A DNA stretch of 64,000 nt, from assembly GCA_033977485.1 (NCBI GenBank), contig CM066983.1, positions 112,630,605-112,694,604 on the forward strand, given 5' to 3'. Positions 1-10,134 of this stretch are shown in pieces (position 1 is the first letter of the stretch; every line of letters begins with the position of its first letter). The position numbers and the translations under genes are program-made. This DNA is from Hydrangea macrophylla. Its lineage: Eukaryota; Streptophyta; Magnoliopsida; Cornales; Hydrangeaceae. The notes under the pieces are model-generated. The model worked only from the letters and a program-made list of their open reading frames with translations, was not told the DNA's origin and made no database searches.

Positions 1-497
1 AATCAGCAACTACCGAGCCCACGCCCAACTCCATCTACGTACTCTTGCCAATTGGGCCCCCACACGTTCTTATTTTCTTTGGTGTCGGGAAATTAGGCCC
101 ACTTACTTAAGAGCTTAGACTTTAAGACGCCATTAACCACACATGAATTGGAGAAGTTATCAAGTAAGATCGTCACACTAAGCCACAATAAGTCATCACA
201 TTGACACAATGTTAAGCTTTCAATAATGTGTGTGACGCGCGGCATGGGCAGCGCTTGTGTGACGTTGATAGGAGTACACGATATTTTTTTTTAATTGTAA
301 AAAGAAATTCATTGTATGGTTCTGTCAGCGCCATGTAAGCACTGTCAAGGTGCTGCCCCTTGGCCTTGCGGTCGAGGATCTTGACACCAATAATGCAGTG
401 TTAAGTCATCACAAGTGTTGCTATTCGGCATTATCAATGGGTGCTTGACACCACCACATTCTGTGCATTTAAAAAAAAAAAAAAAAAAAAACAATGG
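1..497. other. intergenic DNA, no gene seen
   Basis: No coding segment with plausible splice sites or recognisable protein similarity was found on either strand. The only notable feature is an A-run of about 20 bases at 471-490. The short open frame over 345-584 reads a phenylalanine run out of that tract and is not a gene. Confidence 0.6.
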
Positions 498-1201
498 GAG
501 CCCATTTGGGTTAGTTGAAATGTTAAGTGCTGAAATTTTAAGTGATGTAGAGATGTTAGGTGTTTGAGTTATAATATTCCTCACTTAAAAATAATAGCGT
601 TTGTCAAACAAGCTGAAAAAAAGTGATTTTTTCTATAAAGTGACAAAAAAAAAGACAACATACAATATTATTTAACTCTTTTGTTTTCAGACATTTTTGT
701 TTTTTAACAACTTAAAAGTGAAATTAAGGGTGTGTTTGATAACCTCATTAAGTGCTGAAAATGAAAAAATTTAGCACTTATTTTTTTTCAGTGCGTTTGA
801 TAACACACCACTTAATTGAAAAAGTAGCTCCAAAACCACTGAAAACTTTAAGTGAAAAATTTATACTGAAAATAATCACTGAATGCATTCTACTTCAATA
901 GTTGAAACACTGTTTTAAGGAATAAAACTTCAAGTGCTTAAAATTTTCAGTACTTAAAATTCAGCACTTAATTTTCAGTACTTAATTTTCAGTTTTATCA
1001 AACGCACCCTAAGTGATTGTTTGAAAAATAAGTTACTTTTTTCAACAAATTTTCAACTGAATTTTTCAGCTAGTTTGTTAAAATGTTAAAATCTTAAGTT
1101 AACCCAAACACTTCCATTTTTCAAAATAATATTTTTTTTTTCTTCTCGAAATCCGCAATTCATCACTTAAATATACTTTTTTCAACTAATCCAACGGACT
1201 C
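498..1201. mobile_element. MITE-like element with imperfect terminal inverted repeats, interrupted by a second MITE
   Basis: The left end starts GAGCCCATTTGGGTTAG at 498. The reverse complement of the right end starts GAGTCCGTTGGATTAG at 1201, and both continue into TTGAAA and AAGTG-type AT-rich subterminal sequence. The two ends are therefore imperfect inverted repeats around an AT-rich, non-coding core. No clear target-site duplication was found, so superfamily and exact borders are uncertain. The 728-1009 Tourist-like element sits inside it. Confidence 0.4.
728..1009. mobile_element. Tourist-like (PIF/Harbinger) MITE, 282 bp
   Basis: Terminal inverted repeats begin GGGTGTGTTTGATAA at the left and GGGTGCGTTTGATAA at the right (reverse complement). 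Both are followed by subterminal repeats of the type AAGTGCTGAAAAT. The element is flanked by TAA at 725-727 and 1010-1012. A 3 bp TAA/TTA duplication is the PIF/Harbinger signature. There is no coding capacity. Related ends occur at 19133 and near 21597. Confidence 0.85.
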
Positions 1202-1870
1202 TAGATGTGCTGGTAAACACTTGTTGGTGCTATAAACGATCAACATACATAATTTTATAGTGCCCATGACCAGTAATGATCGTGGAGTTGTTTAGTGAGC
1301 TCCTCGTACAATGTATTTTATGCTAATATAATGTGACACATCAATACATAAAAATAGGTACACATAACAAGTAATGAATATATGTCATATTTACAAAATC
1401 ATATTCACTTGAAAAATAAGAGTCAGAGTCACATACATGGACTAACGTGACACCACCTTAGTCAGTATGATGATTGCCTCACTGATTAGTTTTTCCAAGT
1501 AGTGGGGGACTTGGGATATGATCTATTCACATGTAAAGTACACTTATGATATTATAAGAGTATATCTAATCACATTACCTAAAATTAATCTATTTTTAAG
1601 CCAAAATTGCTAAAATGATATTTTAGTTAATTATTTTTAAACCTCCAACTCTAATCATATTCCCTATTATAGAGAGGTTTGCATTATTATATTGATTTGT
1701 ATATAAAAGTTGAGAATTTTAATGCATTCTCTCTCCTTAAATAAATATGGTATGAAATTTTTTTTTCTTCATTATTTTACTTATGAGTGATTAACTGATT
1801 ATCCATATTCATACCTCTCTCTCTCCAAATGTGGATAACTAAAAAAAGATTTCCCAAAATAGAGAACTAT
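1202..1870. other. AT-rich intergenic DNA, nothing recognised
   Basis: I see no gene, RNA gene or bounded repeat here. The sequence is AT-rich with short low-complexity runs. Confidence 0.5.
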
Positions 1871-1879
1871 TTAGATAAC

Positions 1880-2053
1880 GAGTAATATTTGGGACACAAC
1901 CTTCATACAACTTTCATACAACCTCCCCAAAAGATGTGTCTATCTCTCTCCTGTGATGTCACTGGACCCCACAATGACACAGGAAAGAGATAGACACATC
2001 TTTTGGAGAGGTTGTATGAAAGTTGTATGAAGTTTGTGTCCCAAGTATTACCC
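1880..2053. mobile_element. Foldback MULE-type MITE, 174 bp, with 9 bp target duplication
   Basis: Nearly the whole element is an inverted repeat. The left end reads GAGTAATATTTGGGACACAA and the right end, reverse complemented, reads GGGTAATACTTGGGACACAA. The arms continue through a segment including CTTCATACAACTTTCATACA to a short central loop. A perfect 9 bp duplication, TTAGATAAC, flanks it at 1871-1879 and 2054-2062. The 9 bp duplication points to Mutator-like transposase. It lies about 250 bp upstream of the inferred promoter of the TDBD gene. Confidence 0.9.
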
Positions 2054-2299
2054 TTAGATAACCCATTGTAGCTCAAAAAATACACTTTAATTTTCCAATA
2101 TAGCTAGAAACTTAGAAAGTGATTATAGATAATCGTGGTTAGAATTACTCTTAGAAGTTAGTATGATATATATGGTGGTGTGAGATTGAACTAGTTAGTA
2201 GTATAAGGTCATATTAGACGCTCCAGATCAACTATTTATTGTACACGTGTACCGTAGAAATTAGGCTCCATAAACTTTTGATCGTGCAGGGCACCACCG

Positions 2300-2357
2300 T
2301 ATATATTTCCGCGCAGAAAAAACCCTGTACAGTCTCTCTCTCTCTCTCTCTCTCACC
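2300..2357 (+). promoter_or_regulatory. probable core promoter and CT-rich start region of the TDBD gene
   Basis: A TATA-like stretch (TATATATTT, 2300-2308) is followed about 30 bp later by a CT-dinucleotide tract (about 2333-2357), a common arrangement at plant transcription start regions. The position fits the inferred 5' UTR exon immediately downstream. The start site itself is inferred, not seen. Confidence 0.45.
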
Positions 2358-2486
2358 TGCAAAGTAAAGAGTTCCAAAATTCAACTGCGCCACTACTCCG
2401 CATCCATTTAGATCTTCCCCGCCGTCAATACGTGCGATCTCCGGAAAGTTAACATATCTGCGATTGGAAACGGACGCTCAGTGAAG
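2330..2486 (+). other. inferred non-coding 5' UTR exon 1 of the TDBD gene
   Basis: This GC-richer, pyrimidine-led segment ends at GTGAAG followed by GTATAT at 2487, a good plant donor site. The next good acceptor joined to an open reading frame is TTTCCAG at 10119, just upstream of the start codon at 10135. I infer one 5' UTR intron of about 7.6 kb (2487-10119), a length owed largely to the Harbinger insertion inside it. Further small non-coding exons in between cannot be excluded. Confidence 0.45.
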
Positions 2487-3679
2487 GTATATTAGCACGT
2501 ATTTTAGGGAGATCTTATTTTCCGATTTCATACAATTAGGTTTATGAGAAAACGAATAAATATATATATATGTATATATCTTTCTACTTATTATATATAT
2601 ATATATATCTTTTGCTTGTTTTTGGGTTTTTGAACTGATGTAGAATTCACATGAACCGAGCTAATTAGTTCAAGTACAGTCTGGCACTGTGTTATGGAGA
2701 TTTTCTTTTTTTTTTTTAATCAGGCAAATTGTGGGTAAACAACGAAGGGTCTGTAAAATTCAAAGGAAAGTAATTACGAAAGTGTTTTTTTTTTTTGTTT
2801 CTCCTGCCTTTTGGCCAGAGGGTGTTTGTGGGACAGAACAAGTTTGAGTTTGTGTGTGTGTGTGTGTGTGTGTGAGTGGTTATTCTTAAGTTAATTAGAC
2901 TGTAGGAAGTCTATTATTGAAATTTATTGTTTATTGCTACAATCCTTTTTGAAGGTCTGAGGACTGTGAATAGCATGATTTATTACTTCAACTGGAAGTG
3001 AAGTGGAAGGAAGCAAAGTAGTGAGGAAGTAATTAACACTATAGTCATGGTATGTTTTGTACCCCTTTTAGTTAGAAATTTTGGGCTCGCATGGTAAGGT
3101 TTTTTGTTTTCAGTTTTTTAAAAACGAAAACCAGTTTATAAAAAAAAACATAAACTTGTTTGGTAACATTGGTTTTTTTTTTTTTTTTTTTTAAAAGAAA
3201 ACAAAACCAGGAAACGCGTTTGGTAACGGTATCAATGTCAAATCTCTTTTTCAAAAAGTGCCTCCCAAAATACGTTTGAGATAACTATTGTGACCTCCCC
3301 CGAGTTTAGGTTTAATTACACGAATCTCCCATGTGGTTTTCATAATTACACTAACATCCCCAAGGTTTTTTTTTTTTTGGTTGGAGTCTCATTTTGTGTT
3401 TTCACAAATAATATTATCTATTGACAAACGTGTGATGTTTGAATTAAACCATTACATTTTCCATACAAATGAATAATATCCAAGCCATTACATTCAAATA
3501 AACATAATTCCTACAATTAAACAAGTAACAAAACCATTAAAATTAGTTTTACAAACAAATTTTATCTAGATATAAGCAAAATAAATCCCCACAAACAAGT
3601 TAATCACGTTGAACACTCGCCCAAAGTTGATTAGCAATTTGGTCCCTTACACGAGCCATTCGACGCAACTAACTTTGAC

Positions 3680-4804
3680 TCACATCAATCTCAACAGGGC
3701 CATTTGCACTACTTCCTGCACCATTTCCACCATTGTTATAAATAATAACTTGATCAGGTGTAAATCATCAAACAATCGATCAACCGTTGCATGCATTCGT
3801 ATAAAGTTGTGAACAGTGCAACATGCATTTGGAATGTACTTCTGTGTGCGGAGTGGATAAGGAGGCATTTGTTTTAAAATGGGAAAACGCGCCTTTAATA
3901 CAGCAGTGCTCTATAACATTCCGCAATGAAGAATGACGATAATTGAATAGCTCTTCACGTGCACTTGGTTGACGGTCGTTACCTCTAAAATCACGCAAAT
4001 GATATCTTTCTCCACGATATGGAGATAAAAACCTCGACATATTGGTATATCCAGAATCAACGAGATAATACTTTTATATAAAAGGCAAAATAACATATAA
4101 AAATACATACATGTTTGGTATTAAAGAAAAGCATTACATATAAGCAAGAATTAAAGTAACTACCTCTTGGCGGAGTTGGAAAATTGTTTTCAGGATTATT
4201 GACACATTCAAGAAATATCCTAGAATCATTTGCCGTTCCTTCCCAACCGAACATTACAAATGTAAAGCGCATGTCAAAAGAACATGCGCATATTACATTT
4301 TGGGTTGGTTCAGTTTTCTTACCCTGATATGGAATTTGTGAATCCACCGGTACATGTGCATCAATATGTGTTCCATCAATCGCGCCAATACAATTCTAAT
4401 GAAAACAACATCAAACATTAATAAATTTCAAATGGAGTCTAACTTTCAGAAAATATCAATTCTAATAATAGCAAATAGATAATGATTGACTAAGAAACAC
4501 TTACCTTAAAAAATGGATAATATTTTAGATTGAACCGGATTTGAGGAGGAACAACATCAAAACTATGAGGCTTGATAATGTTAACTCCAATCCTACAAAC
4601 TGCCTTTAGGACTTTGTTAAAGTATCGAGAAATGGTATGTCCTGAATGTTGGAATTGCTCAGCAGCTAAACGATTTCTAAAATTGTGAGAAATAATTAAT
4701 AAAAATATTGCCACTTGCTTTTGAACTGTAAGGTACCTAGATGGTTTCAAGTTCCCCTTCTCCTTTAACTCTTCGCAAAATAGAACAAACACATCTTTGT
4801 TCAT
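3680..4804 (-). pseudogene. PIF/Harbinger (HARBI1-like) transposase, frameshifted remnant
   Basis: The remnant has three exons. The first (4505-4804) encodes the N-terminal helical region, starts MNKDVFVLF and ends before a GTAAGT donor. The second (4164-4395) carries the GAIDGTH block with the first catalytic Asp, and the NDSRIF block. The third (about 3780-4077) carries YLVDSGYTN and the start of the region with the final catalytic Glu (SLRNVIEH). After that the frame is lost. The family C-terminus continues in a different frame over about 3680-3868 (MPPYPLRTQKYIPNACCTVH and onward), so at least one frameshift lies near 3880-3900. It should act as DDE nuclease for TTA-target elements, but this copy is dead. 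Confidence 0.8.
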
Positions 4805-5248
4805 TCGAAAATTATCATAACACCTGTCCTAATGTCCATTCAATATTTCGAGCACATAATCATGTCCCGTAAGTTTAGAGTTCCTAATCGGCTGATTTGA
4901 TGTGCTATATTTGTTATACTGGGTCCATAAAAACTTCATCCACATTGTATGCTCATCATACTCAATAATCTCATCAATATCAGCATCTTGCTCACTTGCT
5001 ATTGATTCCATGAATAAACCTTTTTGCTGAAATAAATTAACAAATATATGACAAGCAATTTCTAGTAACTCTATATCAAATATCAATAAAGCAAAGTCTA
5101 GAACCATCAAGTCCAGAAACATAAAAAGTCATAACATCAAGAAATACCAAGAAAGCAAAGTAGTCTAACAACCAAATAACATCGTAACTCAAGTAGTCTA
5201 ACAACCAAACAACATCGTAACTAAAGTAGTCTAGCAAAGTCCATCAAG

Positions 5249-5629
5249 TCACAAAGTAAGGATCCACTCCTTCCTCCTTTGTGCAGGTATGCCCAAGTAT
5301 ATCCTCCTCCAAAGATGATCATCATGTAACTTACTCAGAACTTTTGAGTAAGTTAATCCATTGACGTCCTCTATTGCATTTAAAACATCCAAACACTCTT
5401 GCACTAGATCAGAGGAATGGCTAGAAGTTGCACCACTACCAGATGACATATGAGTCGGGGAATCAACAAGTGGTCGAGCACTCGCAAATTTCCTTTCCAA
5501 AATGTCTGTCCTCCGTTTTGAGTCATCCACAAATGCAGCCATGGCGCGTGCAATGGTAGTATTCACATTGTCTCTATTACGACGAGCACGCTTGGAAGTA
5601 GTAGATTGACTTCGAGTCTTTTATGACTT
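5249..5629 (-). pseudogene. C-terminal fragment of Harbinger ORF1 (Myb/SANT-like DNA-binding protein)
   Basis: The open frame ends LGIPAQRRKEWILTL, a tail typical of plant Myb/SANT-like proteins encoded beside Harbinger transposases. Upstream in the same frame is a basic stretch (KRARRNRDN), then a TAA stop near 5620. The N-terminal trihelix-like DNA-binding domain was not found, so this is a 5'-truncated copy. It lies upstream of the transposase in the same orientation, as expected for an autonomous Harbinger pair. Assignment is by family resemblance and context. Confidence 0.6.
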
Positions 5630-5659
5630 GAAAGCTAAACGTCAAATACTCTGTTGTTC

Positions 5660-7345
5660 TTATTAAAAGTTAAAAAAAAAAATGAGGTTTCAAATGCCGT
5701 GGTAATGTTCTTCTTTGATTTGTAAAAGAAATGACTTATCAAACAAACTTATACATAGAATTTTCAAACTTATCAAGCAATGGTAATTCTTTGCATTCTC
5801 TCACCATTCAACTATCATAATAATTGTGAATTGAAAGATTGCAAGTTAACAACACAGCTGGGTTTCTCCCAGTTAATTACTCTCAAGTGACTGCAATGGG
5901 ACTCCTAACACTATATTTCCCAGACACCCAAACTAGAGATCCAAATATAGAATTAGCCAAACTAGTTGATCCCCCTGCTGATATAAAACTGACTTTGTCA
6001 CTCAGCTTCTCACCTTTCATCCTAAAGTTCAATACCTTAGGCTCAACAATCACTTTGAATTTGGGAAGCATAGAATTACTCACAGACCAAATGGATCACA
6101 AATGAGGACATGCAAAGTGAGTCAATTAACACATGAAGTAGATGATTTGGTGAAGCCAGCAATATTGGGAAGGCAAGTTTCTTCTAAAAACAAATGTTGG
6201 AATTGAGAATAAATGATGAGACTTCTAATCTGGTTTCACATTCTGTTATAACCAAATGAGTACTGGTATTTGTGAATCTTCTCAAAACCTTACCTATATA
6301 ACTTGTTTACTTAAACAAAACAATTATCTGAAACTAGCATGGAAGCAAATCAGCAATATAGAAAATCAGCATCTCTGAATTTGATTCCTATGCTGTTTAA
6401 GATAGAATTCAAGAAGGTGAAAAGAAGGGGTTAGGTGTTATTTTGACAGTTGTGATTTTTTCAAGTGCAATGATGTTGAAACAACACAAAAGGAGACAAA
6501 AATAGAACATTCTTGAGCTAATCTATCTTTCACCATAGAGATCCATTTTGAAAAGCCTAATTAGAGCAAAGGGTGGGTAAGCAATGAAACTATTCTACAA
6601 ATGAGGCAAAACAAGTCAAAAAAGGCAGGTGGTAGCTAATAAGCACTATGCTAAAGTGATTAGTTCAGTGCCAACTAGTCAATTTCCATAGTTTTCAGGT
6701 TCAAGTGGTGGAAAAAGATACCAGGTAAATGTTTTGAGAGCTACTCCTCCATCTCATCTCAAAAATGTATTTAATGGAGAATACAAAGTAGTAACATGTG
6801 GGACCAAGGCTATAACTGTTTGAATGATAAAAAATCAAGGATAAAAAACTAACCCACATCAGGATATTTGGCCCAATAAAAATTAATACTGTGGACCTGA
6901 TTAAAACTGATGGATAAAGAACAAAGAAAGAGTGCACTGAATTATAGAAGACACATTCATACCACAACCAACCTATTTTAATAGGTAAATTGCTCTAACA
7001 CCCCCTCAACTATGATCTTTTTTCAAATACCCCGCTAAACTACAAAATTCAACAAACTGACCCCTTAACTATTCTTAAGTTTTTGCACCAACACACCCTA
7101 AACAAGCTCAGTCAAAATTCACAGCCATGGCTTCATTTGCTAATTGAAATTTCTCAAATTAGTTCCAGAATAAGATGTAGAGATCAAACACACAAACAAT
7201 GCTGATATATATAGAGAGAGAAATAACCTTGCCGAGAATGACTTGTCCAAATCCTCCTTAGAGTTCTTGCTCTGATAAAAGAGAAAAATAGAGAGAAAAT
7301 TATTACCCAAAATAAATATCCAGAATGAAAATTAAAAGCAAGATG
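5660..7345. other. non-coding interior of the Harbinger element
   Basis: No open frame here resembles a known protein. Short open frames over 5839-6105 (+) and 5883-6083 (-) overlap each other on opposite strands and lack splice or family support. Confidence 0.5.
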
Positions 7346-7349
7346 AACC

Positions 7350-8045
7350 CCCTGTTTGGTATGGCACAAAGTAGAATAGAATTCATTTGTAATTCTATTT
7401 TGTGGAATTCTTGTGTTTGGTATGACACAAAACAAGAAATGAATTCATTTTGAATTCTACCCAATTCTTGTTTTGGGCTGTTTACAAATCCGACCAAAAA
7501 TGGTCGGATTTGGTGAGAATTCAGTCTGAGAACGTGATCTTACCAAAATAGCCCCAATCTACTTCGTCTTCTTCGTTCTTCTTCGTCCTTTCTTCTGATC
7601 TCTTCTTCTGCGTTCTTCTTCTTCGCTCTTCTTCGTTCTCTTCTTCTTCGTTCTTCTGCGGTCTTCTTCGTTCTTCTTCGTTCTCTTCTTCTTCGTTCTT
7701 CTTCGGATGTCTTCTTCTTCGTTCTTCGTTCTTCTTCTTCGTCTGATCTCTTCGTTCTTCGTTCTTCTTCGTCCTTCTTCTGAACTCTTCTTCTTCTTCT
7801 TCTTCATCTGATCTTCTCTTCTTCTTCTTCTTCTTCTTCTTCTTCTTCGTCGTCGTCGTCGTCTGGTCTGGTCAAGATTAAGGTATGTATGGGTATTTTG
7901 GGAAATAGCCATAATTCTTTCAATTCTATTCTTTTCATTTCTGTTTTAAACCAAACAGGAGAATTGAAATTGCAAATCAATTCTATTCTTTTCTATTCTA
8001 TTCTATTCAATTCTATTCTATTTTACAATCATACCAAACGGACTG
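7350..8045. mobile_element. nested inverted-repeat element with GTTTGGTATG termini
   Basis: The left end contains GTTTGGTATGGCACAAAG followed by AGAATAGAATTC. The right end, reverse complemented, contains GTTTGGTATGATTG followed by AAAATAGAATAGAATTG. A second GTTTGGTATGACACAAAAC occurs inside near 7415. These are diverged inverted termini of a small non-autonomous element. No clear target duplication was found, so the borders are approximate. A CTT array fills its centre. Confidence 0.5.
7559..7862 (+). repeat. CTT/TTC-rich trinucleotide array, about 300 bp
   Basis: An imperfect run of TTC/CTT triplets interspersed with CGTTCTTCTTCG units. On the opposite strand it reads as a long arginine/lysine-rich open frame, which is a low-complexity artefact. 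Confidence 0.9.
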
Positions 8046-8114
8046 GAAAAGAGAGAGAACATGTGATTTGAAAAATTAATACCCAGATGAAAACAGAGAG
8101 AAAACGTGATTCGA

Positions 8115-8372
8115 AGAAGAAGTAGAAGAAGATCGAAGAAGAAGAAAAAGAAATCGCAGAAGAAGAAGACGAAGAAGAGCAGATAGATCGAAGAAGAAGA
8201 AGAAGAAGAAGATTGAAGAAGAAGAAGAAGAAATTGCAGAAGAAGAAGACGAAGAAGAACAAATTGCAATCGAAGAAGAAGAAGAACAGATCGAAGAAGG
8301 AGAAGATTGAAGAAGATGAAGAAGAAGAAGTTCAGATCGAAGAAGGAAAAGATCGAAGAAGATGAAGAAGAA
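8115..8372 (+). repeat. GAA-rich trinucleotide array, about 260 bp
   Basis: Imperfect GAA/GAAGAA units interspersed with GATCGAAGAAGAAG. This is the reverse-complement composition of the CTT array about 250 bp to the left, so the two can pair. Open frames across it (for example 8018-8620 on the - strand, rich in Ser/Leu/Phe) are artefacts. Confidence 0.9.
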
Positions 8373-10134
8373 TCACTTACGGGCGGCGGCAGGTCGTCAG
8401 AGGAGAAAGAGGCCCAATCGTTTTTGATTTTTAAAAACCGAGAAAACGAAAACAACTTTTTGTTGTTTTCATTTTTTTCCCAAATAGTAAAAACGTTTTT
8501 TGTAAAAAAAAAAAAAAACAGAAATGATACCAAATGTGTTTTTAGTTTTCGTTTTCCTAAAAAATGAAAACGAAAACAGAAAACCGAAAACGGCAACGTT
8601 ACCAAACGAGACCTTAGCATTCCAGTTTTTTCTTTTTTCTTTCTTTCTTCTCATATATTTTGCATGAAAATATTGTATAGTGACACACGGAAGTAAAATC
8701 AAGGACTTGGGTTGCGTAATTTAACTAAACTGTTGACCAAAATTAGTGAGTAACATTTGGCTGAGGATTTTTAAATTTGCTGAAGCTAGATTGGTTATGT
8801 TGGTTATTTGTGGAGTTAGTGTCCCTTGACAAATGGAAGGTGAGTGGTCAACGGTAGTTTATTGAGTTGTCGCCTCTGGTACAGAATATTGCCATTAAAC
8901 TCGTCGTTGAATGTTATGCAGAGTAAGTTTTTGGATCCGTTGGATTTTCTGGAGACTCGAGTGTTTGAATCTGATGTGTTTGAGATCTCAAAAAAATGTT
9001 AGGCCTTGTGAGTCTGTTTATTAATGGTTGCCAACTATAGTTACTCAAAGTATTTTCCGAGCGCCAATAGTTCCTTCCTCAATTGTCCATAGGTAGAGGG
9101 ACTGGTGTTTGGTAACAGTGGTGGTTGCTAGAGCCATCAAGCGTGAGGAATCAAGTTTATTATGAGAGAAGTGATTATTCGCTAATAATGCCAAAAGTTT
9201 GATTGCTATCCAGCACCTTTCCCAACTATTGTATTAGTGGGGAACCCATTGAGTAAGGATAATTTGTCCATGGGTGCCTTTTTTTTTTGTCTGCTCTCCC
9301 GCATTTTCCCCAAAAATACCTCTTGAAAATTTTTACAACCTTACACCTAAATTCTCAACGCTGCTTAACAAAGTTTTGTTTACACAGTTCCATGAATTTT
9401 GTTATACAATTCTGCTTTAATTATAGACATAATATCTGAACAAACCATTTGGTGCCATGTCCATCCCTGTGATCTCAACCAGTTTTTGGTTTTGTTCCTT
9501 TTTCTCGTATTTCCCTTGGTCCCCATGTTAGTTTCCCACTAGTTTAGTTATTAAGCTTCATTATAGGTGGACAAATTGTTTTTAGTTGGTTTCTTTAATT
9601 TTGGATTCGCAAGGCTTTACCATCCCATGAGTATGTTCTTTTTAGTTTTATCATTTGTCAACTTACCGCAAATCCATCGCCCCATCCACACTTGAGTCAT
9701 GCTCATATGATGAGAACTTCACAAAAGTGTAAAATTCCACATAATTGAAATTCTTCCTCATCATCCCCCGATTCTTGCAAAGTTCGCTGTTCAAAAACAG
9801 ACATTACCAGAAATTCTCAAAAAATCTGTAGTAACAGAAAATAAGAAAATATTATCTGAGGAGGGAGCTCTTGCATAGAATGCCACCTTGGTTCATCTGA
9901 ATGTAACCCAGAAAAGATAGAGAAGAAAAACAAAACAAAAGCGCCGGCAGTTATTAGAAGGCAGACAAATGAACCGGTGGCCGGGCAAGAAGAAAGACGT
10001 GAGTGGTATTGATGGCATGTGTGTGACGGTTGCCCTGACATTCAATGTTATCATTTATACTTTTGTAAATGGATTTATGTTGAGCAAATCTAACTAAATA
10101 GTCATAATGGTCTTTCCAGAACAAGGGCTTTTGG

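Larger units (their letters stand above)
3083..8613 (-). mobile_element. PIF/Harbinger DNA transposon, about 5.5 kb, decayed
   Basis: The left end reads GGGCTCGCATGGTAAGG from 3083. The reverse complement of the right end reads GGTCTCGTTTGGTAACG from 8613. Both then continue into GTTTTC-rich subterminal sequence with matching GTTTTCNGTTTT blocks, giving an imperfect inverted repeat of about 37 bp. Flanks are TTT at the left and TTA at the right, a diverged 3 bp duplication. Inside, on the - strand, are a Harbinger transposase remnant and a fragment of the partner Myb/SANT-like ORF1, the two-gene set of autonomous elements. The right third is filled by a nested inverted-repeat element and CTT/GAA arrays. 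All coding parts are broken, so it cannot move on its own. Confidence 0.7.
2487..10119 (+). other. inferred 5' UTR intron, mostly occupied by transposable elements
   Basis: The stretches 2487-3082 and 8614-10119 hold no recognisable gene. They contain a TG microsatellite near 2851-2874 and several T-runs. The middle (3083-8613) is a PIF/Harbinger element. The intron assignment rests only on the donor at 2487 and the acceptor ending at 10119. Confidence 0.45.

Noticed and set aside
5839..6105. 88-residue open frame on the + strand within the Harbinger element
   Set aside because: Overlapped by an open frame on the other strand; no family resemblance, no splice support, opposite to the element's genes.
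7559..7912. Long arginine/lysine/glutamate-rich open frame on the - strand
   Set aside because: It is a direct reading of the CTT/GAA trinucleotide array; no domain and no splice context.
8018..8620. 200-residue Ser/Leu/Phe-rich open frame on the - strand
   Set aside because: It spans the GAA array and poly-T stretches, and the residues reflect the triplet repeat.
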